Assembly (NCBI GenBank): GCA_000469685.2
Contig: LS997566.1
Coordinates: 16,668,045-16,732,044 of the forward strand
From: Haemonchus contortus
Taxonomy: Eukaryota; Nematoda; Chromadorea; Rhabditida; Trichostrongylidae
Direction: 5' to 3'
Length of the DNA stretch: 64,000 bases
The notes beneath the pieces are model-generated. The model was not told where the DNA came from. It did no database searches and was given only the letters and a program-made list of their open reading frames with translations. Positions 44,675 through 55,928 of this stretch are shown here, in pieces. Position 1 is the stretch's first letter. Each line of letters begins with the position of its first letter. Position numbers and translations under genes: made by a program.

Positions 44675-45166
44675 TGTCGCGTATCGCAAGGATCGCTAGA
44701 AGGGCTCCCCGGGCGTGCCGACGCCTGTAGGTCACCGTCGCAATTGACCCCCTATAATCAAAGGTGAATGCGCGGGAAATACGCGTTGCAGCAGTGGTTC
44801 TCGACGCGCTTTCTCATTCTTCTGACCCGACTCGGCGTCACCCCGACGTGTCTTCGCCCCCCCCCCCCCGCACCTCGCGACGGGCCTGCAGGGCTCCGGC
44901 CCTCAGAATCGTTTTTGGATAACGGCGCCCCCACCTACTGCCTTCGACGAGGAGTCCGTAAGTTGCAATTGGCGTTATGACATTTTGATTGTAAATGATG
45001 TTACGATTTATTTATAAAGGCTGATCCCTTCATTGCTTTTGTTCGTATCGAGATCGGTTTCATCTACATCGAATATTGCTAACTTCATTCGAAACGGTTG
45101 GGTCAGATGTCAAACGAGGCTGTGTAATGTTAGGGGGTGCAATATTAGAATCACCGAAATGCAACA
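44675..45166 (+). repeat. LTR 4 (right outermost)
   Basis: 492 bp, TG...CA ends, immediately followed by the target duplication TTCAT and the resumed CR1 endonuclease frame. The ~100 bp to its left (from 44574) match the 3' end of units 1 and 2 apart from an ~80-bp gap. Confidence 0.95.
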
Positions 45167-47639
45167 TTCATTGCGGTTTACAGAGCTCCTGCGTGTTCCT
45201 TGTTGCTTAGTGAGCAAGTGGGCAATATCATTGGTGATCTTTCTATATGTGAGCACTCATCAGTGGTTGTAGGAGATTTCAACCTCCCGGATATTGATTG
45301 GCCATATGTAGCGTTATCAGGCGGAGATACTGGTTCATCTTTTATGGATAATCTTTTAGTTCATAATTTCAAGCAGTTTGTATTGGAGCCAACTAGAGGA
45401 GAAAGCATTTTGGATTTAGTTTTAGCCAATGATGAAGCTTTGGTGAACAATATCAAGATTGAGCCGCCTGTGGGTAGCAGCGATCACAGTAGTATTTCGT
45501 TTTGTGTGATAAGTGAATACTGTGAGCCACATTCTACAGTTTTTAGAGATTTCTCTAATTGTGACTTTGTGGGGCTGAATGCATACCTTGAGTCAGTCGC
45601 TTGGAGGGACTCCTTTGAGAATACTATCTCTGTTAGTGATAAATATGAAATGTTCCTCAATATTTTGCAACATGCTATTGAATTATATGTTCCTCTTAAG
45701 CGGGTTTATAGATTCAGTGCTCATCTTCCGCCATATCTACAAAATATGATTCATCATCGGAGTTGTTTATTCTATGCTGCCAAAGCTTCTCAGAATAATC
45801 GGGATTGGAATAGATTTTACTCGTATTCACGGAAGTTGGATTATCGTCTAAAGAAATATAACATCCATTGTGAGAAGAAGGTTCTTAACAGTAAGAATAA
45901 AAAAGGATTCTATAAGCTACTGAATAGGAAGCTTGGGTCTGTATGCAAAATCCCTTGTTTGAAGTATGACGGAAAAGTGGCAGTTTCAGATGTGGATAAA
46001 GCCAATCTGCTAGCGGATAAATTTGGTCAGGTGTTCTCTAACAGCGATGATTCATTGCCTGTTTTTACTCCCGTGGTCGGTACCCCTATGGTTGACTTCC
46101 CTTGGGTAGATGGTATTAGAGTCTTTGAGCTTTTGAATCGATTGCCTGACTCTCTTTCTTTAATAATTGATTTTGTACCATCTATGTTCATGAAGAAGAT
46201 TGCTCATATTGAAGCAGAACCACTAGCCTACATTTTCAACCAGTCACTATGCTTCAGCCAAGTTCCAGTTAGATGGAAACACTCTTTTGTGACACCTCTT
46301 TTGAAGAAGGAGCCTTCGTATTCCGTTGACAACTACAGGCCTGTTAGTATAACCTCGTTTAGTAGAGTATTTGAGGTTCTTAAGAAACATATTATGGATC
46401 ACTTGGAGATGAATGGGATAATACCATCTAATCAGCACGGATTCATCCCGGGTAGATCGGTTGAAACGAACCTTCTTGAATGCATCAATGACTGGAGTGT
46501 TTACCTCGATGAAAGGAAAGCCTGTGCTGTTGTTTATTTCAACTTCTCCAAAGCGTTTGATAAGGTGGATCATGCTAAACTTTTGTATAAATTGGATCAG
46601 CTTAAATTTCATCCTTTAGTTTGTCGGCGGTTGGAGACCTTCCTCTCTTCGAGGACATTTTAAGTCCGAATAGGGTCTTCCTTTTCTAAGGTCGTGAATG
46701 TTAAAAGCGGAGTGCCCCAAGGTGGTGTATTATTACCTATCCTTTTTGCTATATACACTCAGGAGCTCCCAGGTTTACTAGAAGGATGTGGTGTTGTTTG
46801 CAAGCAATTTGCAGATGACATCAAGGTTTATAGGAATTTAGAAGCCATTGATGATACAGAAAGGATTCAAAAGGCTTTGGACTGTATTTTTGATTGGTCA
46901 TGTAAATGGAATTTGCCTCTTGCACCGGAGAAAACTGTTTACATGAGAATTGGTTCTTCTACTGGTGTTCCGAATAACTATCGTCTCGATGATCATGTCC
47001 TTACTGAGGTCTCTTCAGTTAAAGACCTGGGCTTCCACTATGACAACAAGCTTGATTTCTCGGATCACTATGCGGCTATTTTCGAAAAGGCTATCTTCCG
47101 AACATACCAGGTCTTCAAAGGTTTAGCGATTAGTGATAAGGATATTTTACTGAAGGCTTACAAAACGTATATACGTCCCGTAGTTGAATGTGGAACGTCT
47201 GTTTTCTGCCCTTTTCTTCAAGGTGAAGGATATTCAGTTGATTGAGAAAATCCAAGATAATTTCACTCGAAAGCTGGTTATTAGATCTGGTGATGCTACT
47301 TATGGTGAAGTGCCTCGGCCAAATTCAAGGAATAAAAGTTTACAATTGCACTGTTTATGGTCTCGTAGGAAGGTTTATGATGCATGTATGGTGTTCGAGT
47401 TGCTGACTGGTATTGCTAGAATCAACGTATCCAAATTCTGTGCAAAGTTGGAATCTAGAACCAGAGGTGGACAAGTTGAAATTTCATATGCAACGCCGAA
47501 AACCAACATCAGACGTTACAGCTTTACTTGCCGAGCCGGCACTACTTTTATATCTTTGAAATCAGATGTGCCATTCACCACTTCCACGTTTGCACTTTTC
47601 AAACTCCTCGCTAAGAAAAAGCTCTTGTCATATAATTAG
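45167..47639 (+). pseudogene. CR1-like ORF2, rest of endonuclease and reverse transcriptase
   Basis: The endonuclease continues (VVVGDFNLPDIDWP, SILDLVLAND, GSSDHSSISF), followed by RT: NYRPVSITSFSRVFE, HGFIPGRSVETNLLE, VYFNFSKAFDKVDHAKLL, SGVPQGGVLLPILFAIY and an intact catalytic FADDIKVY. An in-frame TAA at 46661-46663 (after FLSSRTF) and a frame change near 47210-47225 break it; the last part runs in another frame to 47639. With the left piece (30817-31184) this makes the CR1/jockey-type EN-RT enzyme that nicks DNA and primes reverse transcription there. Confidence 0.9.
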
Positions 47640-47712
47640 GTTACGTTGTGTTGTTAGCGATAGAAATTTTCCCACGTTTGCCTTGTGCAACGTCTTCAAT
47701 AAATAAATAAAT

Positions 47713-50700
47713 CACCTGTATCACCTGTCGTCCCGTTACTCGTCGATTTCCTCGAGCGGGCGCCAGTAACGTCTCCATTCGTCCCTGTCACGAGCCAGAG
47801 TGGTCCAGTGAATCGTTCTCGCTTCAGGGACACGAGGTTCAACATTCCTTTCGTTCAGAGCTTTCGTGAAGAAGTGTGACCATCTCGTTGGCGGTCGTCC
47901 TAGAGCTCGTTTGATGTCCCGAGGGATCCAGCCAGTAAATACCCTGATCCAATGGTCATCACTATATCGCATAACGTGTCCCGCCCACCTGATCTTCGAT
48001 TTCTTGGCGTAATCAACGGCATCCCTGATCTTCGTTCGGTGACGGAGCTCGGAACTCCGGATTCCCTTCTGCACTTGCGTGTATAGGGAAATTCCGAGCA
48101 TCGTCCTTTCCAAAGCGCGTTGAATAACGCTGACAGCATGCTCATCCTGCTTTCGTAGAGTCCAGGTCTCCGAGGCGTACGTCAAAGCAGGAAGGACAGC
48201 AGTGTCGAAAAGGTGAGCGCGGAGCCGGATGTTCTTTGTCTTCTTCACTACTCCCTCGATATTCTTAAATGCTCCCCACGCGGCGCGTTTCCTTCTGCAC
48301 AGCTCTGGAGCTAGGTCGTTCATCATGTTGACTTCCCGACCTAGATACACATAGCTAGAACATTCGGGGATATTCGTTCCGTTTAACGTGAAAGGAGCAT
48401 CAGGTACCAGTCCGTTTCTCATGAACATCGTCTTCGTTAGGTTCAGCCTCAAGCCGATCGTTTCACAGGCACTATCAAACTCGCAGCATTCGTTCCGCCT
48501 GCTCGATGTTCGGTGTCATAAACACGATGTCGTTTGCAAAGCGGAGGTGACGTAGGAAGCGGCCGTCGACCTCCACTCCCAAGTCTTCCCATTCCAAATG
48601 ACGCATGATATTCTCGAGGACGGCACTGAAAAGTTTGGGCGAAATAGTATCGCCTTGCCGAACACCTCTCTTCACGTTGACAATGACTTCCTTATAGAAT
48701 GGTGAAATCCTGGTCGTGAAGTTATCGTAGAGCTCACGAATATTCTAGCATCCTTATATATTGCGTAGGAACACCCTGGTTACCCAGGGCTTCAATTACC
48801 GCTTCTGTCTCGACGGTATCAAAGGCTTTCTTTAAATCGATGAACGTAAGACATAGCGGCATTTTGTACTCTCGCGATACTTCAATGAGCCTTGTTAGGG
48901 TGTGGATATGATCGATTGTACTGAACCCTCTCCGAAACCCTGCTTGCTCGCACGGCTGTCCTTCATCTAATGTTCTGCCAATCCTGTTTAGGATGACACG
49001 AGTGAAAAGCTTGTAGATTACGGACAGCAGGCAGATTGGGCGATAGTCGCCAATATCGTCTGGATCTCCCTTTTTGTACAGCAACACAGTCTTGCTAGTT
49101 TTCCACGACGTGGGCACTTTGCATTCCGACAGGTACCGTGTGAAGAGCCTAGCCAGAGTTTTGATGATGACTGGTGGGAGACTCTTAAGATGTTCTGGTT
49201 TGATCCTATCGGGACAGGGCGCTGTACAGTTCTTCATCGACTTGATGGCATGTCGTATTTCGGAAGGGAGAACCGAAGGAGCGATATATTCGTCTTGCCT
49301 AAGATGGTGAGTAGGCAGGTAGACGTGGCTGTCGAAGAGATCCGAGTAGAAGTCGTAGATGACCTTCTCCATTGCCCTCCGTGATGCAGTAACGGTTCCG
49401 TCAGGACGACGAAGGGAGGTGATCTTGGTCTTGTAATTGGCGAAGCTCCGTCGGGCTTTGCGTATGCTCTTTCCGGCCTCGGCGGCTTCGTCCATGACTG
49501 CTGCTCTTCTCTCTTTCAGATCTTCCTTTATCGCTTCTCTGCATAGCTTCGCAAGTTCGGACGTTTGTTGATAATTGCCTGTAGCTCGCGCGATTCCACG
49601 CTGGCGTATCAGCTCGAGAGTCTTCGAGGAGAGTCGCCTCTTGGCTTCCTGTAGACTCTCTGCTTTCGTAGCACTATCGTGAAGATGCTCGACGAGCCGG
49701 TTGTATTCTTCGTCGATGTTGTCGATAACGGAATCCTCCCACTTACTCGCATGGGAAGCGAAGTGGTCCCAGTTGATGGAGGTCTTGGGGCTTCGTTTCC
49801 GAAACTTCATAGCTCTCTCCGCACGCACTGAGAAGCGGAATCTAGCGCGGAGGAGGCGATGGTCCGATCCCGTGTAGAACTTCGGAACAACAGCGACGTC
49901 GGTCAGGCAAAATCTTCGATTGAAGATGATGTGGTCTACTTCATTATGGAACTGTCCACCAGGTGACTCCCATGTCCATTTTAAATGAGAGGGCTTCTGG
50001 AACTGCGAGTTACCATGGATGGTGTGGGTCGTCATGATAAACTCGGACAGCCTTTCACCCTGCTCATTCCATTCCACTCCGTGAGTCCCGATGTGAAGCT
50101 CTTCAGCCGTTCTTCTGGGGCCAATCTTGGCGTTGAAGTCACCGACGATGACCTTGAAGAAAGTGTGGTCTTCTCTGTAGAGCCTCTCCAGATCCATATA
50201 AAACGCTTCCAACTTCTCTTCTTCGTAGCTCGATGTTGGTGCGTAAGCAACGAAGATGGTTAGAGCTGGGATTGGGCCACATCTTCTTAATCGCAAACGT
50301 CCGATTCGGGTTGTTAAGCTTTCGTACGAATCGATGTTCATGGCCAAGTGCGTGTTGACGAGGACACCTACGCCACCGACGCCTCTACTGTCGCATGTTC
50401 TAAGGAACAGTTCTTCTCCAGTCTCAAACACAGCGTGCAGCGGGCGATGCCTTCTCGTCTCGGTCGGTCCGATGACGTCGTACTTGATCTTCCTAGCTTG
50501 CATCATCAGGTCTTCTATACACGCTTCCGATGCAAGCGTCCGTGCGTTGAAAGTACAGATCGCCATCTTGGTCCTTCTCCTTTTGGGCAGCCTGTTTTGG
50601 CCCTGAGATTTTAGCAGCCTCTCCCGAGCGGTCCTACCCAACGCTGCCGTATTGGGGGCTCCCTCAGGTTCAGGGGAATGAGGCCCATTTCTATTACTGT

Positions 50701-51151
50701 TTTTGGCGTGAAAATACCCAACGTGCAGCTTGCCAGGCTCTGACGTGGGGGCTATTGACTCCGGGGGCTTGCCAGGCTATCCCGAAGTGGTCAAGAGGCT
50801 TTGTTTTTGGAGGCGGCCCGAATCGCCTCCCAGATACTTCCCAGTGTGACATGTTCGTCACTCGAATGCAAGCTTTTGGCCGAGTCGATGGGCAGGATAC
50901 CAACTGCACCCACAGACTCTCCACACACGTATGCGTGGATCGCCTGCGAAGAACAGAGGGTATATCGACCCAGCACAGCAGAATCAAGGAGTCCATCCCC
51001 TGAATCCACCTGCGTCTCTGGGAAGTACCGTTGACTTTTGGTCGGCGATTAACTCCCCTATCCGCCACCTGGGGACGCCCTACGTAGCCTCGTCACTAAC
51101 CGGCTGGGATCCTTCAGTGAGAGAGAACCCTCAGTGAAGGAGATCCGTAGA
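47713..51151 (-). mobile_element. RTE-clade non-LTR retrotransposon, reverse strand, inserted in the CR1 tail
   Basis: The element reads right to left: 5' region 51150-50650, EN-RT ORF 50641-47736, and a short 3' end with CAGGTGATACAGGTGA repeats. AAAT repeats flank both sides (47698-47712 and 51152-51180), so it landed in an (AAAT)n tract, which is the tail of the CR1. Part of the 5' region is also present at 26.03-26.2 kb. Confidence 0.88.
47736..50641 (-). pseudogene. RTE endonuclease-reverse transcriptase (two frameshifts, FAND active site)
   Basis: The likely start is MAICTFNARTLASEA shortly inside the frame. Endonuclease: RKIKYDVIGPTETRR, RGVGGVGVLVN, VIVGDFNAKIG and GSDHRLLRARF. RT: YRPICLLSVIYKLFTRV, QAGFRRGFSTIDHIH, LTFIDLKKAFDTVE and KRGVRQGDTISPKLFSAVLE. 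The C-terminal region has [15 protein letters not shown] and [15 protein letters not shown]. The frame breaks near 48735 and near 48470, each consistent with a one-base indel. The catalytic FADD box reads FANDIVF, losing the first Asp. It is a nearly full-length but dead copy of a family common in hookworm-type genomes. Confidence 0.92.
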
Positions 51152-51180
51152 AATAAATAAATAAATAAATAAATAAATTG

Positions 51181-51503
51181 TAGTTTTATAAAACATTTAA
51201 CAACAATGTACTAAACAACAGTATTTTTGTTTCGATTGGTTATAGATAAATCAAGATCTAATTGATAAGTTTTCCTATCGATTCAGTAAGTGTTCTTGAT
51301 CTCCAACGTGTATTCATAAGCATTGTTCAGATCTCCTTATAATGTTTACACTTCTAGATTATGGATGATGACCAGGACGCCCAAGTATCTGTACAATATC
51401 CTACTTGCGTGTATTTCGTTTATTTCTGCATAATTTGAGCATGGGGAATGTGAGATCTACCAGTATTGGGTGAAAGTTTCCACTTTGTATTACTCCTTTT
51501 TGT
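51181..51503. other. Flank right of the transposon stack, nothing recognised
   Basis: AT-rich sequence with no feature. Confidence 0.5.
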
Positions 51504-51559
51504 TTGAAAGTGTGTCATCTAAAACTATCGCTATTGTATGGCAGGTCATCTGCTAGAAT

Positions 51560-51731
51560 TGTATTTTGCATTGTCTACTGCTGTATAAATAACTTTATAT
51601 CCATTAAAAGCTGTCATATTTGTAAGTCCTTCGATATTTCTGAGGAAGAGGTTGTATCTCAATTCAATGCATGGTTTTGCTTTACTTCTACATTAACACC
51701 TTTCATATATATATTTTTCTCAACTCGGTGA
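51560..51731 (+). pseudogene. 7TM receptor remnant (TM6-TM7 region)
   Basis: A plus-strand frame encodes a hydrophobic stretch (IVFCIVYCCINNFISI), a loop FDISEEEVVSQFNAWF, and STLTPFIYIFFSTR, which is close to the (N/T)PFIYIFFS end of TM7 in nematode rhodopsin-like receptors. A stop follows at once and no further exons with good splice sites were found, so it is a relic. Confidence 0.45.
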
Positions 51732-52865
51732 TATCAATACTGCCCAATTTCTATTCTGTTACAAATCTCCATTCTCCCATTATAAATCTAAACTCAAGAG
51801 AATTATTGTAGGATCCAGGTAGCATAAAAATAGGGCAAGGTAGCACGACATTCGATTTCGAGTTTATTATTGGAACATACAGTATTTCATTCTCTTCTGA
51901 GTTGTTCCTTACATCTCGAACATGTATGTATTGTACATAGTTAGTAAGTATTACTATATTCCCATGCATTGCCAATTTCGTTAAATGTAATACTAAATTC
52001 ATTCACCAGGATGATGAGGCTGATTTTGTACAGTGATACCATAGTTACTACTGGCATGTTCTATGAACAAAAATCTATTTATTTTGATAACCCTCGATCA
52101 GGCTTCTACGTGAACTTTCTCAAGTGTCTTCGATGCTACTATTGTCAAGAGCGCTTCGATTCTTGTATAAGCAATTCTTAGAATACTGTTTAGGTTTTTC
52201 AGCTGTTTTGTGCCAGCAATTAATCCTATATTTTGCACGTAGAATCTGAAGACTTTTACTTCCGCTAGACACTGCTCCGTTATTTATATGCTATCCTAAT
52301 TGGTGTTATCCTTTTATTTGCCGGAGAGTCACTAAGCGAGTAATTACAGGTATAAATTCTACCCACGGAATTTGACTAGTGATTTGAGCTTCCGAAATTA
52401 TAGTTTTTGTCTTTGCAACGCCGACCAACGTCTTTGCAACATTTGCTAAGCATAGTGTTTTTCCCCATGTTAGAGTGAAGATGAGCTAGTATAGTCAAGA
52501 TCAACCATTTTACTTTATTGTTAACACTATCAAAACAATTGTTATCATACGGAGGCACAACTAACTGTTCAAACTGTTTCATTGGAAAACTTCAAATCAA
52601 TTCAATCAGAATTCTATGATGTCCTTCTGATTCAAGGATTCTTTTTCCGTCCGCAAAAAATGTTCGAAATTCTCTCATGAACTACTTCATTTCTTTTCTT
52701 TCTATGTGTTCTGTTACCGTGGTCAGCTTTTTGATTTGTGACTCTCGATGGAAAACTGAGAGGACTGGTTCTAAGCATAATCGATGCTGGTCGGTTGGTC
52801 CTGTTCCGGATATATCACAGACCTAAATTCCAAATCAACAAGAAATACAGACATCGTTCCTTCTA
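51732..52865. other. AT-rich intergenic, nothing recognised
   Basis: No convincing exon or repeat in ~1.1 kb. A 70-codon plus-strand frame at 51969-52181 has no recognised feature. Confidence 0.4.
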
Positions 52866-53250
52866 GGATTCCTTTCTCTTCTGACATGTCCAAAGCGTAC
52901 GAGCGCTAATGCCGAATACAGTGAAGGAGAACAACGCAAATAAGTGCGAATAACTGTAGACGTCGCAATCTTTGCTTTCAGCGAAGTCTACCACCGGAAC
53001 AAATGCCCTCCCAATGGTTACGTGGATATTGCTGCTTTGCAGTTCAATGGTGTTGGATAGAGTGAAATATGCTTCATTCAAACATATCAAAGTACCACAC
53101 AACTTTCTCCATTGAGAACAAAGTTACGGCTCTGAAAGCGTTTGGCTGAATACTTTTGGGCGCTACTATACATCTTTCAACGTCATCGTCAGACCAGAAG
53201 GGTGTGGCGTTGTCAAAGTTAGCTCCGAACCCTCCATTGCAGTCCGAGAA
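52866..53250 (-). pseudogene. Unrecognised gene fragment with a terminal membrane segment
   Basis: On the minus strand, a protein-like stretch (GANFDNATPFWSDDDVERC, then NAFRAVTLFSMEKVVWYFDM) runs from about 53240 to 53065. It then shifts frame near TTTGAATGAAGC into NTIELQSSNIHVTIGRAF, VPVVDFAESKDCDVY and the hydrophobic HLFALFSFTVFGISA, ending in a basic tail before TAG at ~52866. The two parts look like one gene with a one-base indel. I do not recognise the family; the C-terminal segment suggests a membrane anchor. Confidence 0.4.
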
Positions 53251-53580
53251 ATGAGTATAGTAGTATTAAGGAAAATTCTTTTATAATTGTCAATATTACG
53301 CAAGTGCTCTCCTGTTCTTTCTTGAATTTTCCCGTAGCAATTCCAACATTCTGTTGTAAACAATGTTGACATGTTGGTTGAATATAACACTTTTAGTATT
53401 ACTGTTTGTGTCTTTATCTTTAAATGTATAGATGCGCCGTCCTGTCATTCTAAAGTTAATACAATTACTTACCTAGTAATAATACCTACGTTGTCTATCA
53501 AGAAAATTTTCAAAAGGAATCAGTTTATCTCTTCCCTTGCCTTCTCGAGTTTTTTGTTTGGACATTATGTTTGACTAGCT

Positions 53581-53763
53581 TTGTTTTTTGCTATATCTGA
53601 GCGACTGGGTCCTTACCATGACGCAGAGAGAATGCCCTACCAGGCCGGTAGGGTTGCTGCTAGGCATTGGCGCTCCCTGGTGAAATTGCCAGAGTTGGAG
53701 TCGCCAAAGATCGACCTTGCCATTATTCGTTTGTATAACCTCATCGGTCATGGCAAAGGTTGA
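53581..53763 (+). other. Short GC-richer open frame, origin unknown
   Basis: A 60-codon frame (GPYHDAERMPYQAGRVAARH...) stands out from its AT-rich surroundings by base composition. It may be a fragment of a mobile element or captured exon. No domain recognised. Confidence 0.3.
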
Positions 53764-55928
53764 ATTGAAGCTATGTAATAAAAAAGATAAAAGAAATGGG
53801 AGTTGATGAGGAAAACTGCGTGACTGTAGGAAACAAAAAGGTGAAGTAGGCCGGAAGAAAAATCAGGATAGGTGGGCCGTATACCAATACGAATGAGTTC
53901 TCATACGTTTTTGTGTTATAAACAAACTATACCATTTCTAGGGTCTGTATGTCCTATGGTATGGAAATTCAATTGCATAACACCAATCGAACAATTACAT
54001 AAAACAAGATCATCAGCTTTCAAAATCATTACCAAAAGAATTAAAGTTTCAAAGTTGTGATAGCTGCACTGCTGTAGTATTTCTTTCCGATATGTCTTTG
54101 ATAACGAGGACATTTCTACTTAACATCGGTCGAACTGTTTGAGCCATGAAAAGAAGATTCGAAGCTGTTCCTTGGAAAGCATCTTAAACATTTAAATTCT
54201 CAAAGAACAAGATTTGGAAGTTGGAAATCAATGGATAAGTCCCTAAATGATGTACAACATAGAAAATGAATAATTCACAAAAGTAGGTTAAAATTTGATC
54301 TGCAAAACGCAATTCATTTAAAGTCAACCTTGTATTTACGGGCTTTTTAGAGAACACTCAATTATCACCTACGATAACAATATCCACTTGAATAATTATA
54401 CGAATGATCATCTTTTCTGAAGTTTTAGCTGTTGATTACTTCAAACTATTGTATTGTCACTAGATCACTAGACCCTCTTAGTAGAACGAGGATTTTATGG
54501 ACTATTGTAATGGAAACTGTTTCTAGCTGACATAGTTAAAGCGAAAGGTAAACGGTAGAAAATGGACTAATCAAGCCACTCCTTTTCTATATCGAAGAGA
54601 GAGCATCTCCCACTTGTTTTTCTCTTATCTTTCTTCAAGAAAAATCATTGTTTCCGCTAAAAACGTCATGAATGCGCATAGAAAACCGGAACCCAAAAAA
54701 CCGCTGATCCCAAACTCCGACAATCTTTATTAAAATTCAAGGTGAATAGCTAGAAGCGCCCGATAGAGCTCTGTCTTATCACTGAACATTATTGAGATTT
54801 ACCCTCATTTGGCTGGTAGTAAAGAAGAGGTCTAGCAAAACTATGTTATGAACATCAGCGAACCCAATTTCAAATTTCGAAAATTAGTCGGCTGAATAGG
54901 AGACTTGGTATCCCGTACAACAACGATAGCATTTTCATGGCTCCTAAATATTTTCGTAACGACTCACGCCTTCCCCATTGATCAAAGTACTTCTAGTCAA
55001 ATCATTTTTCTTGCACCTAGTCGATACTGTTTTAGTTTACAATCCATTTTGATCAACTTTGTACTCAAAAATGCAAATGAAACTTCAAGCAGCCGCGGAA
55101 AGAAGCTCTCGGCAGTGTATTCAATCTCCTTCTTTTTCTTATCATACTAAATCCAATATGTCGACTTTCTAGGAGTTCTGGCATTTCACACAAGCCTGAA
55201 TCCATCTGATCAACTTCTAGCCTTTTCACATTTTTCAGCCATAGTTCGAACTAATTAAGGTTTGTGGCCTACGCGCCTGAGGCATGCTATAAAACCCTAC
55301 CCACCTGTCTTCCCTTCTCCTCCACCTGCTGTAAAAGGCAGGTGGAGGAGGAGGGAAGAAGGTAGGAGAAGCAACCTTTCCAGAACTTCTCCGCCGGGTC
55401 AACATAAGCCGCAGCCTCAATCCAGCACGGCCATAAGATACAGAACAGCAACGGCTACAAGCCGCAGCTTGAGCAGCTGCTATCAGCCATAGCTTCGGCA
55501 TAATCCACTCACCACAGCTGAAGCACACCAACCGGTATTCCTTTGTTCGTTGCGGCGTAAATGAATTTTTTTTTTCTCAATAGGCCGTGCCCTGTGGTAG
55601 TAAAGGTGCCAACATAGTCCGTAAGCCAGTAACCCCCTGGTCGCTGGTCGTACATCAGTGTATTTGAAGAAACATTAAATTAATGTTTTGAAGCTGAAGT
55701 GAATGCTAATCTATGACAACCTTCGTGTTAGCCAAATACGACTGCTTCGCTCTTGTTCATTGTTACTTGATTTCTAAGTGCTTTGGCAAGGACAGCGCAT
55801 GGCCCATAAATCAAATTCGTGAAATCCTGTTAATTTGGATAGACAGAAACAAGTCCTCCATTCTTCTAGGAGCATGGAAAGCATGGAAATAGGCAAGTAT
55901 GTCTTGCCTAGTTGTTGTGTGAGCCAAG
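53764..55928. other. Intergenic, with one short hairpin
   Basis: Nothing coding was recognised. At ~55318-55355, CCTCCACCTGC and GCAGGTGGAGG form an 11-14-bp stem around TGTAAAAG. The remainder is AT-rich unique sequence. Confidence 0.45.

Larger units (their letters stand above)
31180..45171. mobile_element. Composite LTR array: LTR-unit-LTR-unit-LTR-BEL/Pao-LTR, flanked by TTCAT
   Basis: Four LTRs (31185-31678, 33795-34285, 36402-36896, 44675-45166) each begin TGTCGCG and end GCAACA. Only the outermost ends carry the 5-bp duplication TTCAT (31180-31184 and 45167-45171). The two left internal segments are 2,116 bp each; the third is 7,778 bp. All three start with the same TGGTGCATCGGCCG, and each ends TTTTGGGGCGGGAG just before the next LTR. 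The array therefore behaves as one integrated unit built of two kinds of element with common ends. Confidence 0.93.
29936..51180 (+). mobile_element. CR1-like non-LTR retrotransposon, split by an LTR array and an RTE insertion
   Basis: ORF1 (30020-30841) and the start of ORF2 (to 31184) lie left of an LTR array. ORF2 resumes at 45167 and ends at 47639. The 3' tail is (AAAT)n, seen at ~47698-47712 and again at ~51152-51180 on the far side of an inserted reverse-strand RTE. Removing the insert between the two TTCAT copies makes the endonuclease reading continuous (RFI|AVYRAP). The layers give a relative chronology: CR1 first, then the LTR array and the RTE independently. Confidence 0.88.
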
